Assembly (NCBI RefSeq): GCF_963974575.1
Contig: NZ_CAXBBQ010000011.1
Location: 1 to 64,000 of the forward strand
Length of the DNA stretch: 64,000 nucleotides
Direction of reading: 5' to 3'
From: Sphingosinicella sp963974575
Lineage (GTDB): Bacteria; Pseudomonadota; Alphaproteobacteria; Sphingomonadales; Sphingomonadaceae
A program made the translations under genes and the position numbers. Positions 1-8,800 of this stretch are shown piece by piece; the first letter of the stretch is position 1; every line of letters begins with the position of its first letter. The notes beneath the pieces are model-generated. The model saw only the letters and a program-made list of their open reading frames with translations. It was not told the DNA's origin and ran no database searches.

Positions 1-89
1 TTTGTCGCTCTCGCCTCAATCAAGCTATGGATACCCTTTGTCCACGAAACCTAAGACACACGCGGAACAATCCGCCGTTTCCTTCGCTT

Positions 90-120
90 TATTGGCTCAG
101 GTTCAGCACCTGAGCCAATA
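90..120 (+). promoter_or_regulatory. Perfect 13-bp stem-loop in the glsB-like 5' UTR
   Basis: TATTGGCTCAGGT (90-102) is followed by the 5-nt loop TCAGC and its exact complement (108-120). The stem ends one base before the ribosome binding site GAGGGAG (121-127) of the gene starting at 134. There is no T-run after it, so it is not a simple terminator. It could stabilise the mRNA, tune ribosome access, or act as DNA for a dimeric repressor. The structure is certain; the role is inference. Confidence 0.6.
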
Positions 121-133
121 GAGGGAGTTCGCC

Positions 134-394
134 ATGAATCTCATACTCGTGCTTATTGTCGGCGGTCTGATCGGCTGGGTAGCCAGCATGATCATGCGTA
201 CGGATGGCCAGCAGGGTCTTTTTCTCAATATCGTCGTTGGCGTGGTCGGCGCACTTATCGCCGGCTTCCTGCTCGGCGGTGGTGCGTCCATCCTGAACGC
301 GCCGCTTAACCTCGTGACCATCCTGTGGTCGCTGCTCGGCGCGGTTGTGCTGCTCGCGATCGTCAATCTGGTTCGTCGCGGCGCTGTCCGCTAG
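134..394 (+). CDS. GlsB/YeaQ/YmgE-family stress-response membrane protein
   Basis: This 86-residue protein is almost wholly hydrophobic, with three predicted membrane segments (about residues 2-20, 28-50 and 58-80) and glycine-rich turns such as GGLIGWVAS and GVVGALIAGFLLGG. These are the marks of the transglycosylase-associated/GlsB family, small inner-membrane proteins linked to general stress whose molecular role is unknown. The ATG follows a strong GAGGGAG site. A paralogue of the same length lies at 43708-43968. A GGAAC at 64-68 hints at EcfG control, but no proper -10 element is seen at the right distance. Confidence 0.85.
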   Translation: MNLILVLIVGGLIGWVASMIMRTDGQQGLFLNIVVGVVGALIAGFLLGGGASILNAPLNLVTILWSLLGAVVLLAIVNLVRRGAVR

Positions 395-416
395 GTCAGA
401 TTGCTGCAGATGAAAA

Positions 417-444
417 GGGCGTCCTTTCGGGACGCCCTTTTTTT
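417..444 (+). terminator. Rho-independent terminator of the glsB-like gene
   Basis: GGGCGTCC (417-424) pairs with GGACGCCC (430-437) around the loop TTTCG, and a run of seven T follows (438-444). The upstream A-run (413-416) means the same hairpin could also stop transcripts of the convergent cyclophilin gene, which ends at 447. Confidence 0.9.
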
Positions 445-446
445 GT

Positions 447-899
447 TCACGCTTCCGAACGGAACTTCAGGATCTTGCCGGGCTCGCGTGGCGGCTCACC
501 CTTGGGCAGCGCGTCGATGTGCTCCATGCCCTCGATCACCTCGCCCCACGCGGTGTATTGACGGTCCAGGAACCGCGCATCATCGAAGCAGATGAAGAAC
601 TGGCTGTTTCCCGAATTCGGATTTGCACTCCGCGCCATCGAACAGACGCCCCGCACGTGGGGGATGTCGTTGAACTCCGCCTTGAGATCTGGCTTCTCCG
701 AGCCGCCCATGCCTGTACCGGTGGGATCGCCCCCCTGCGCCATGAAACCGGGGATCACGCGATGGAACACCACCCCGTCGTAAAAGCCTTCGTCGGCGAG
801 CGTCTGGATGCGCTCGACATGGCCCGGCGCCACATCGGGGCGAAGGCGGATTTTCACGTCGCCCGTTGCGAGCGTCATCACGAGTGTATCTGCGGTCAC
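447..899 (-). CDS. Cyclophilin-type peptidyl-prolyl cis-trans isomerase
   Basis: This 150-residue protein is a single cyclophilin domain that speeds cis-trans isomerisation of Xaa-Pro bonds. The family core is visible: YDGVVFHRVIPGFMAQGGDP (about residues 40-59, with the catalytic Arg of FHR) and NSGNSQFFICF (about 95-105). There is no signal peptide, so it should be cytoplasmic (PpiB-like) rather than periplasmic. The start is GTG, chosen because AAGGA sits six bases upstream. It converges on the glsB-like gene and shares the terminator region with it. Confidence 0.92.
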   Translation of the reverse strand: MTADTLVMTLATGDVKIRLRPDVAPGHVERIQTLADEGFYDGVVFHRVIPGFMAQGGDPTGTGMGGSEKPDLKAEFNDIPHVRGVCSMARSANPNSGNSQFFICFDDARFLDRQYTAWGEVIEGMEHIDALPKGEPPREPGKILKFRSEA

Positions 900-973
900 G
901 GCCTGTCCTTTTTGCTGATATAGGGGCTTGCCGCGTCCCTAGCCGTTGGGCAAAAGCACGCGCAAGTGAATAA

Positions 974-1049
974 GGGCGGTTAGCTCAGTTGGTAGAGCAT
1001 CTCGTTTACACCGAGAGGGTCGGCGGTTCGAGCCCGTCACCGCCCACCA
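974..1049 (+). tRNA. tRNA-Val (anticodon TAC)
   Basis: The acceptor stem GGGCGGT pairs with ACCGCCC, and the CCA end is encoded. The anticodon arm is TCTCG-TTTACAC-CGAGA, giving anticodon TAC for valine. The T arm carries GGTTCGAGCCC. The 3' end is the attachment site of the integrated element that follows; the left copy of the repeat keeps the tRNA intact. Confidence 0.97.
1030..1049 (+). repeat. attL: 20-bp repeat in the tRNA-Val 3' end
   Basis: GAGCCCGTCACCGCCCACCA covers part of the T arm, the acceptor 3' strand and CCA. It recurs without mismatch at 9198-9217. The bases on either side differ between the copies, so identity is limited to 20 bp. Such an identity segment in a tRNA 3' end next to a tyrosine integrase is the classic attB/attP core. 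Confidence 0.9.
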
Positions 1050-1136
1050 TTTTCTTGTTCGCAGACGTCCGCATTCGTCTGGACAAACCCCAGAAATCCT
1101 AGGATTATCGCCCCACATTGGCCGGGGGCGTTCGCA

Positions 1137-1230
1137 GTTGTTCGCCAGCAGCCTGTGCCATTTGGGGGTATGTTCAGGGGTATCTCGAAATACCCCGCCA
1201 GAAATACCCCCAGAAATGCATTTGGGGGAT
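1137..1230. repeat. Left-end arm-type integrase sites
   Basis: Between the tRNA and the integrase start lie GGGGGTAT (1164-1171), AGGGGTAT (1176-1183), and the inverse ATACCCC (1190-1196) and ATACCCCC (1204-1211). A degenerate GGGGGAT follows at 1224-1230. GTTGTTCGCC (1137-1146) lies 17 nt before the first of them. The same two words recur at the right end. This pattern fits binding sites for the N-terminal arm-binding domain of the integrase; their nearness to its start codon would also permit autoregulation. Confidence 0.65.
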
Positions 1231-1237
1231 TTGAGCC

Positions 1238-2461
1238 ATGGCACTTACCGACGTCGCGATCCGCAACGCCAAACCTGCCGCCAAGCCGTACAAGATGAGT
1301 GATGCGGCCGGACTTTACCTGCTTGTCACCCCATCGGGCGGGCGGCTGTGGCGGGTTAAGTTTCGGGTGGCAGGCAAGGAAAAGCTCCTGTCGCTGGGTG
1401 GCTGGCCGGAAGTCAGCCTGGCCAACGCGCGGAAGGAACGAGACAAGGCACGGGAGGCGCTCGCCGCTGGAGCCGATCCTGCGCGTGAGAAGCAGCACGC
1501 CAAGCACCGCGCCAAGGTTTCGGCCGCCAACACCTTTGGCGAGATCGCACAGGAGTTCATCGACAAGCGCCGCCGTGAAGGCATGTCCGCGTCCACGGCC
1601 GACAAGTCCGAATACTATATCGGGCGCATGGGGCCGGTCATCGCCCGGATGCCCATTACCGAGATTGCCGCGCCGGACCTGTTGGCGGTGTTGCGGCGTA
1701 TCGAAGCGAAAGGCAACTACGAGACCGCCCGGCGCGTGCTGCAACTTTCGGGCCGCGTCTTCCGATACGCCATTGCCACCGCGCGTCTGGTATCGGACCC
1801 CAGCCGCGACTTGCGCGGCGCGCTCACCGCACCCCAGCCCAAACATTATGGCGCGATCATCGAAGCGAAACGGGCGGGCGAGCTGCTCCGGTCCATCGAA
1901 GGATACGACGGGTACGCCCTTACGAAGATCGCCATGCAGCTATCGGCCAATGTTTTCGTCCGGCCGGGGGAGCTGCGCCACGCCGAATGGTGTGAAATCG
2001 AACTGGAAGGCGCGCTCTGGACCATCCCGGCCACGAAGATGAAGATGCGTAAGGCTCACCAAGTGCCCCTCTCCCGGCAATCGGTGGAGCTGTTCCGGCA
2101 ACTTTACGAGATCAGCGGACCGTCGGGATATGCCTTCCCGTCCATCCGCACCCGGACCCGCCCTATGAGTGAAAACACCATCAATGCAGGCCTGCGACGG
2201 CTGGGGTTTTCAGGCAGCGAAATGACCGCGCACGGCTTTCGCGCGATGGCTTCCACGCTGCTGAACGAAAGCGGGAAGTGGCATCCTGATGCTATCGAAC
2301 GCGCCCTTGCCCATGGAGACGAAGACAAGGTCCGCGCCGCTTATCATCGCGGCACGCATTGGAAGGAGCGTGTGGAAATGGCACAATGGTGGTCGGACTA
2401 TCTCGACCAGCTTCGGAATGGGGCGGAGATCGTCCCCTTGCGCAGCCAATCATTGGCCTGA
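1238..2461 (+). CDS. P4-type tyrosine recombinase (integrase) of the island
   Basis: This 407-residue protein should catalyse insertion and excision of the island at tRNA-Val. The N-terminal arm-binding domain of the DUF4102 type (about 1-95) begins LTDVAIRNAKP. A SAM-like core-binding domain (about 100-185) and the catalytic domain (about 205-385) follow. The nucleophile set looks complete: Arg in FVRPGELRH (about 241), His/Arg in TAHGFRAM (about 332 and 335), His in ALAHGDED (about 358) and Tyr in AAYHRG (about 368). Length is normal for the family. It starts 189 nt from the tRNA, as expected for a tRNA-targeted integrase. Confidence 0.95.
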   Translation: MALTDVAIRNAKPAAKPYKMSDAAGLYLLVTPSGGRLWRVKFRVAGKEKLLSLGGWPEVSLANARKERDKAREALAAGADPAREKQHAKHRAKVSAANTFGEIAQEFIDKRRREGMSASTADKSEYYIGRMGPVIARMPITEIAAPDLLAVLRRIEAKGNYETARRVLQLSGRVFRYAIATARLVSDPSRDLRGALTAPQPKHYGAIIEAKRAGELLRSIEGYDGYALTKIAMQLSANVFVRPGELRHAEWCEIELEGALWTIPATKMKMRKAHQVPLSRQSVELFRQLYEISGPSGYAFPSIRTRTRPMSENTINAGLRRLGFSGSEMTAHGFRAMASTLLNESGKWHPDAIERALAHGDEDKVRAAYHRGTHWKERVEMAQWWSDYLDQLRNGAEIVPLRSQSLA

Positions 2462-2625
2462 TTACTTCGATGGGCGCATTTCCCGAAAATAATCCGCTAT
2501 TCGCGTGGAACTATTGAATATTCCTGATCTGTTCCCATACTCTTGACGGGGGATAGGCAGGCCAGCCGATAAGCGCGCATCCCACGTGTTTCCCCGCTTT
2601 AACATGGGGCCGCAAGGGAAGCGGA

Positions 2626-3861
2626 TTGGGCAACGACACCAAGAAAACAGATTCTCCGACAGGGGCGATGCGCGAAGGCCTTTGGGGTGCAGCGCAAAAG
2701 CAGTTGACTGAACTCCGCGACCACTTGGTGGAAAACGGCGTTTCACCATTGCCCGCTCCGCTTGTTCCCAAGGATCAAAACAGGCCGGGCCGCGACTGGC
2801 TTCCTAAACCTGAATGGATCAGCGGTGGGGATGCTTTTGAAATACTTCGCCTGCAAACCGAGCCATATCAGTATGCACCTGCCATTGCGCGCATATGCAA
2901 CATTATCGCCGGTCAATGGGACATCGAAGAATCCGGCCTAAATTATGCCTTGGCCAGTCTTCCACCAAGTCACAAACTTCTGCGCGATTTTGCCGTCGGC
3001 TCCAATCAGTGGTTTCTGGCGCTTTATAGGTTGCTGACTTTGAAAGGCGCTGAAATCATTGAAGATTGGGAGGGGCTAGTTTCCGACCTTTATGAGTGGA
3101 TCGTAATGTATGATGACCTTCGAATACGGCTGCCCTATGTATTTGATGGGGCATTAACGCTCGACTGGCACTACCATCATTATTCACTGCCGGAGGCCAA
3201 GCAGGAACCAATCTGGTCCTTTCCCAAAGCAATGGCCTGGATCGCGACTAGGGATTATCTAGCGCTGGCACGAATGGGCCATTTCCGCCGCCCCGAAGAT
3301 GACGATGAGGCAGTCGCTCAGGACGGGGTCTGCAATTATAATACACAGGCCTTAGGCTGGCTGCATACGGCTATAACATTCGCCCATTGCGAATGCGGCG
3401 CTCGTCGTGATTTTGGATTCGAAGCGATCAAGCATTGCACGTGCATCTCTGTCGCCTGGGAAGAACTGGTTCGATTCAAGGGCGGGCTCTCACCGAACAC
3501 ACCGGAACTTGTTTTCAATATTCAGGAGGGCTGGCTATCGATGACTTGGCCGGACGGCGCGAACGATATTCGGTTCCTTCGTCGGGATATTCTGGATCGC
3601 TGGCCTGCTTTGCCAGCCGATCAGCTGGAAGCCTCTGCAACCGAACATTCAACAATGACGGGCGAACAGCAATGCCGAGACTGGTTGGTGAAGGAGTTTG
3701 CCGCCGATCCCAATAAGCGGCGCTCAAAAGGCGACTTTCGTAAAGCCGCACTAGCGGCATTTGCAGGTCGATTGTCGGAACGCGGGTTCAATTTGCGGGT
3801 CTGGCCCGAACTGGCTCGTGAACACGGCCGCGATGGCGCTGGAGCAAAGCGAAAATCATAG
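2626..3861 (+). CDS. Island protein of unknown function (411 aa)
   Basis: I do not recognise this family. The protein is soluble, has no signal peptide or membrane segment, and is rich in Trp and Tyr through its middle (about 95-260). A paired motif HCECGARRDFGFEAIKHCTC (about 252-271) places two Cys-x-Cys groups and two His close together and could bind metal. A basic C-terminal region (about 345-411) looks like a small separate domain. The start is TTG, chosen for the AAGGGAAG site just upstream; the in-frame ATG at 2668 is an alternative. Base composition is more AT-rich than the flanking core genes, which suggests recent transfer. It sits between the integrase and the recombinase module, so it may be cargo or an element-maintenance gene. 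Confidence 0.7.
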   Translation: MGNDTKKTDSPTGAMREGLWGAAQKQLTELRDHLVENGVSPLPAPLVPKDQNRPGRDWLPKPEWISGGDAFEILRLQTEPYQYAPAIARICNIIAGQWDIEESGLNYALASLPPSHKLLRDFAVGSNQWFLALYRLLTLKGAEIIEDWEGLVSDLYEWIVMYDDLRIRLPYVFDGALTLDWHYHHYSLPEAKQEPIWSFPKAMAWIATRDYLALARMGHFRRPEDDDEAVAQDGVCNYNTQALGWLHTAITFAHCECGARRDFGFEAIKHCTCISVAWEELVRFKGGLSPNTPELVFNIQEGWLSMTWPDGANDIRFLRRDILDRWPALPADQLEASATEHSTMTGEQQCRDWLVKEFAADPNKRRSKGDFRKAALAAFAGRLSERGFNLRVWPELAREHGRDGAGAKRKS

Positions 3862-3955
3862 CGACGAATCGAATCGCCAGTTTATCGAGACCGCTATTCG
3901 ATCGATTTTCCACCGCCGATGTTTGACCTCGTTCCACATGCAACGAGGTGTTTCC

Positions 3956-4144
3956 ATGCCGTCCGAAAAGCCCGAACTCCCCAAGATCGCCTATAGCATC
4001 CGGGAGGCCTGCCACGTGTCCAGCCTGGGCAGGACCACGATTTACCATCACATCGCTGCGGGCCGCTTGCGAGCGAATCGTATTGGTGGCCGCGTCGTCA
4101 TCCCAGCGGAGAGTCTGAACGCGCTGATCGAAGGACAGGCCTAA
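3956..4144 (+). CDS. Small helix-turn-helix DNA-binding protein (AlpA/excisionase-like)
   Basis: This 62-residue protein is little more than a winged helix-turn-helix of the MerR/excisionase type: IAYSIREACHVSSLGRTTIY followed by the wing and VVIPAESLNALIEG. Proteins of this build in integrated elements act as recombination directionality factors or as regulators of the integrase. The start MPSEK is chosen because GAGGTG lies five bases upstream; an ATG six codons earlier has no such site. It is six bases from the next gene and probably heads a three-gene operon ending with the second recombinase. Confidence 0.75.
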   Translation: MPSEKPELPKIAYSIREACHVSSLGRTTIYHHIAAGRLRANRIGGRVVIPAESLNALIEGQA

Positions 4145-4149
4145 CCGCC

Positions 4150-4629
4150 ATGCCCGCCCGCCGGGTCAACCCTAACCGGGTGAAGCTGCACCGCAGCTAC
4201 AGCGTCGATGAACTCGCCCGCTGCTGCGACGTACACAAGAACACCGTGCGGCATTGGCAGGCCAAAGGGCTGGAGCCTATCGACAAAGCCCGTCCCATCC
4301 TGTTCCAGGGCAGAGCGATCCGGGCCTTCCTGTCCGAACGCAATGCCAGCCGGAAGCGCCCATGTCCGGCCGGAACGTTCTATTGCTTCCGCTGTCGCAC
4401 GCCTCGCCCCCCGGCGCTGGGCATGGTGGATTTCGTGCCGATCCGCCCCGGCAGCGGCAACTTGCGGGCGCTGTGCGCGTGCTGCGAGACGATCATGCAC
4501 CGGCGGGCGCGGGAAGCGGAGATCGCCAGCATCATGCCCGGCTGCACCGTCCAATTCGCGCAAGGCCAGCCAAGCCTAAGTGGGCACCCCGCCCCTTCCC
4601 TGAACTGTGACTTCAAGCGGAAAGGCTAA
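4150..4629 (+). CDS. Helix-turn-helix protein with a Cys4 zinc-ribbon-like motif
   Basis: The 159-residue protein opens with a MerR-like helix-turn-helix (about residues 15-60: YSVDELARCCDVHKNTVRHW, then a wing ending in AIRAFLSERNA). Next comes a likely zinc ribbon built from CFRC (about 79-82) and CACC (about 117-120), with a PRPPALGMVDF strand between. It ends two bases before the recombinase start, so the two are translated together. From memory, this HTH/zinc protein followed by this kind of recombinase is a recurrent pair in alphaproteobacterial genomes. An accessory DNA-binding role in the recombinase's reaction is inference. Confidence 0.75.
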   Translation: MPARRVNPNRVKLHRSYSVDELARCCDVHKNTVRHWQAKGLEPIDKARPILFQGRAIRAFLSERNASRKRPCPAGTFYCFRCRTPRPPALGMVDFVPIRPGSGNLRALCACCETIMHRRAREAEIASIMPGCTVQFAQGQPSLSGHPAPSLNCDFKRKG

Positions 4630-4631
4630 CC

Positions 4632-5753
4632 ATGGCAAAACACAACGCATCGAACGAACGGGTGAAGCGCGAATATTTCCGCTTTTTGGCCGAAGCGAAG
4701 GGCCGCGACACGGCGACCATCGACCGGGCGGCCAAGTCGCTGGCGCGCTTTGAAGACAGTACGGGGCATAAGGGCTTCAAGCGGTTTCACCGCGAACAGG
4801 CGGTCGCCTTCAAAAGGCGGCTGGGCCTCGCCGTGAACGCGGGGTCGGGCGAGCGGCTCAGTAAGGCGACGGTGCAATCGACCTTGCGCGATCTGAAGGC
4901 CTTTTTCGAATGGCTGGCGCGGGAGCCTGGCTTTCGCTCGCATGTCGAATACGCCGACGCGGACTATTTCAACCTGAGCGAGAAGGACTCTGCCATTGCC
5001 CGCGCCCGGCGCGAGAAGGCCGTCCCCACGCTGGAACAGGTGCGCCACGTCCTGTCCGCAATGCCGGTCGCCACCGTACTGGAACGGCGCGACAGGGCGC
5101 TGGTGGCGTTTGCCGCGATCACGGGCGCGCGCGTCATGGCGCTGGCGACCTTCCGGCTGGGGCATGTCAATCTCCAGGCTGGCTACGTGGAACAGGACGC
5201 GCGCACCGTGGCGACGAAGTTCGCCAAGACCTTCCGCACCGTGTTCATGCCCGTTTGCGAGGGCGCGCAGGAAATCGTCGCGGGCTGGGTGGCAGAGCTT
5301 CGCGAGTCGCACTTATGGGGGCCGGACGACCCTCTGTTTCCGGCTACCGCCATGGGTTTGGACGAAAGCGGCGGTTTCCGGCGGCAGGGCCTTGCCCGCC
5401 ATGGCTGGGCGTCGAGCAGCCCCATCCGGGAGGTGTTCCGCAAAGCCTTCGAAGGTGCGGGCCTGCCCTATTTCAACCCGCACAGCTTCCGCGACATGCT
5501 GGTGCGCCACGCGATGATGCTGGGCCTGTCGCCTGAAGAAATGAAGGCGTGGAGCCAGAACCTTGGCCACAGCGACGTGCTGACGACGTTCACCAGCTAC
5601 GGCACCGTGCCGCTGCATCGGCAGAGCGAATTGATCCGGGCGCGGGCAGCGACAGAAGACGCAGTTGGGAAATTAGCTTTGGCAGTCGATCCCGCCTTGG
5701 TGGCGCAAGTGCTCGCAGCGATACAGAATTTGCCCGGCAAGGGGCTGGGTTAA
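4632..5753 (+). CDS. Second tyrosine-type site-specific recombinase
   Basis: A 373-residue phage-integrase-family protein, distinct from the P4-type enzyme at the island edge because it lacks the DUF4102 arm domain. A SAM-like core-binding domain spans about 10-105. The catalytic domain (about 130-345) shows Arg in ITGARVMALATF (about 166), His/Arg in NPHSFRDMLV (about 284 and 287), His in QNLGHSDV (about 311) and Tyr in FTSYGTV (about 322), so it should be active. It follows two helix-turn-helix genes with gaps of only 2-6 nt. No second pair of attachment repeats was seen around it, so its target may be elsewhere or it may rearrange DNA within the island. Confidence 0.9.
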   Translation: MAKHNASNERVKREYFRFLAEAKGRDTATIDRAAKSLARFEDSTGHKGFKRFHREQAVAFKRRLGLAVNAGSGERLSKATVQSTLRDLKAFFEWLAREPGFRSHVEYADADYFNLSEKDSAIARARREKAVPTLEQVRHVLSAMPVATVLERRDRALVAFAAITGARVMALATFRLGHVNLQAGYVEQDARTVATKFAKTFRTVFMPVCEGAQEIVAGWVAELRESHLWGPDDPLFPATAMGLDESGGFRRQGLARHGWASSSPIREVFRKAFEGAGLPYFNPHSFRDMLVRHAMMLGLSPEEMKAWSQNLGHSDVLTTFTSYGTVPLHRQSELIRARAATEDAVGKLALAVDPALVAQVLAAIQNLPGKGLG

Positions 5754-5810
5754 CCCCTTGGCGTTCCGCCTTACTCGCTGCTAAGCCTTTCCTATATCAG
5801 GGGCAGACGC

Positions 5811-8800
5811 GTGCAATTATTCAATAGCAAGACGATTCAGCGCCATATCGCCCGCGCGGCGGACCCCGATCCTACGAAGATGGAAATTCTGCGCCAGTGG
5901 GGCGACATAATTCGCGACCGTTCAATTGAGACGCAAAAGGAGACCGCCCTTCACGGCAATTTCAAGCAGCGGATCATTTGTGAAGTGCTGGGCTATCAGG
6001 ATTTCAATGATAGCGGCCAATGGACCGTTGACGTGGAGGCTCAGATTGGTGCGGGATCGGTTGACTTGGCATTCGGCCGTTTCAGCAAAAGCGAACGCCG
6101 GATTATTGCCCCTTTCGAACTGAAGGGCGCAAAGACCAAGAACCTAGATGCTATCATGCCCGGCCGGGCCAAAACTCCGGTACAGCAGGCTTGGGAGTAC
6201 GCCAGCGACAATGTCGGCACAAAATGGGTGCTGGTCTCGAACTATCTGGAAATCCGTCTCTACAGCTATGCCGACGGGCGGCAATTCCATGAAAGCTTCG
6301 ATCTGGCGAAGTTGCATGATCCCGTCGAATACCACCGTTTCATGTTGCTGCTGTCAGCCGAACACCTGTTGTCCGGGCAGACTCTGGCGATTCTGGAAGA
6401 AAGCCGGAAGGAAGACCGCGACATCACGGCACGGCTCTATGCCGACTACCGAACCCTGCGAAGCGATTTGATAGGCGCTGTTCGGACGGCCTTGCCCGAA
6501 GGCGACCCACTCGAAGCTATCCGGCTGGGCCAGACCATTCTGGACCGGGTGCTGTTCATCGCCTTTGCAGAAGACAACGGCCTGCTGCCCGATGACAGCC
6601 TATTAAACGCCTTCCAGCACCGCGACCCCTATAATCCCAAACCCGTCTGGCAAACATTTCTGGGCCTCTTTAACGCGATTGATCGGGGCAACGACCACCT
6701 TAAAATCCCGCGTTACAACGGGGGTTTGTTCCAGCCGAACACCGCGATTGATGCCCTGGCCATTCCCGACCACATTTGCGAGGGCTTCAAGCGGCTGGCG
6801 GAATATGACTTTGCCAGCGAAATTTCCGTCACCGTACTGGGCCACATATTCGAGCAATCGATTGCCGATATGGAGCAGCTTCAGGCCGAGGCGCTGGGCG
6901 AAGCGCCGGTGGAGAAGAAGGCCAGCGGCACCAGCGGGCGGCGCAAGCGTGATGGCGTGGTCTATACCCCCGACTATGTGGCACGCTTCATTGTGGACCA
7001 GACGCTTGGCGCGCACTGCAAAGAGATTTTTGCCGAAATCCTTGTGCAGTATGCGGCCAAAGGCGCGAAGGCAGGAGACAACCCAATCTCATGGAAGTCC
7101 GCCAAAGCAGAACGGGCGGCTTGGGAAGCGTATTTGAAGCGCCTCACGTCGTTGCGCATTGTCGACCCTGCGTGCGGATCGGGCGTCTTCCTGATCATGG
7201 CCTTTGATTACCTCAAGGCAGAATTACAGCAAGTGAATACCAAGCTGGCCGAACTGTCAGGTGTCGGCCAACTTTTCGATCCAGACAGCGAAATCCTGAC
7301 ACACAACCTGTTCGGCGTGGACGTGAACAGCGAAAGCGTCGAAATCGCCAAGCTAAGCCTGTGGATCAAGACAGCGCGGCGCGGTAAGGTACTGGACAGC
7401 TTGGATGCCAACCTACGCGTCGGCGATAGCCTGATCGAAGACAGCAGCTTTGCCTATCGCAGCCACGGCTTCGAATGGAAAACCGCCTTCCCCGACATAT
7501 TCGCGGCGGGCGGCTTCGACGTGGTGCTGGGCAATCCGCCCTATGTGCGCATGGAACTGATCAAGCCCATGAAGCCGTGGCTGGAAAAGCGCTATGAAGT
7601 CGTTTCCGACCGGGCGGACCTTTATGCCTATTTCTTTGAACGTGGCATCAAGCTGCTGAAGCCCGGCGGGCGGCTAGGCTTCATAAGCAGCAGCACCTTC
7701 TTCAAGACTGGATCAGGTGCGCCGTTGCGCGATTTCCTGCGCGCCAGGGCGACGCTGGAAACCGTGGTGGACTTTGGCGACCACCAGATTTTCGAAGGCG
7801 TCACCACCTATCCCGCTATCCTGACAATGCGGGCAGGTGGCCCGCCGCCGGGCCATGATCTGCAATTCTGGAAGATTGGCGAAATGCCGACGGGCAGCTT
7901 TGCCGATGCCTTTGCCGACGCGGCCAAGCCCTTCCCGCAAGAGGCGCTGGGGCGCGGTTCTTGGGAACTCGAAGGCGATGCCCTGCGCGCCTTGCGGGCG
8001 AAGATCACGGAGGGCAAGCCGACGCTGAAGGAAGTCTATGGCTCCCCGCTTTACGGGATCAAGACCGGCCTGAATGAAGCCTTTGTCATCGACACGCCGA
8101 CCAAGGAAAGGCTTTGCCTTGACGATCCGCGCTCGGCGGAACTGCTGAAGCCTTTTCTGGAGGGCAAGGACTTGAAGCGCTGGCGCGCGGAACCGCGCGG
8201 CTTGTGGATCATCTACATTCCCAAAAACCGGGTGCGGATCGATGACTATCCCGCAATCCGGGATTGGCTCCTGCCATTCAAAGACAAGCTGGAAAAGCGC
8301 GCCACCAAACAGGAGTGGTTTGAGTTGCAGCAGGCGCAGGAAGGCTATCTTCCCGGATTTGAGGGCGAGAAGATCGTCTATGGTCATTTCCAAGACGCGC
8401 CGATCCATAGTTTTGAGCGGACCGGGGCTTTGTCGAACAATAAGACTTACTTTGTGCCCACCAGCGATCGTAGCCTGTTGGCTTTTCTAAATTCCAAGGT
8501 CGCATGGTTTTGTTTCACGTCGCGCACAACAGCGGTCCGGGGAGGCTTTTTCGAGGCAACAGCACAACACATGGAAACGTTGCCAATTCCCCCAGCCACC
8601 GATTTTCAGCGAGCCGAACTCGGAGAGTTGGGGGAGGCCGCCCAAGCAGCAGCAGGGAAGCGTCGCGCTCTGCAACAGGCGATCACCCGCCGCATTCCAG
8701 ACCTTGCCGCCGATCCTGCCAATGCCAAGCTGACCGCCAAGCTGAAGGAATGGTGGAACCTGCCCGACTTCACTGCCTTCCAGAAGGAAGTGGAAAAGGC

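Noticed and set aside
64..90. EcfG promoter for the first glsB-like gene
   Set aside because: GGAAC is present, but the bases at the proper distance read GCTT rather than CGTT, so the match is too poor to list.
4632..5753. A separate nested mobile element for the second recombinase
   Set aside because: No direct repeats or target duplications were found around the HTH-recombinase operon.
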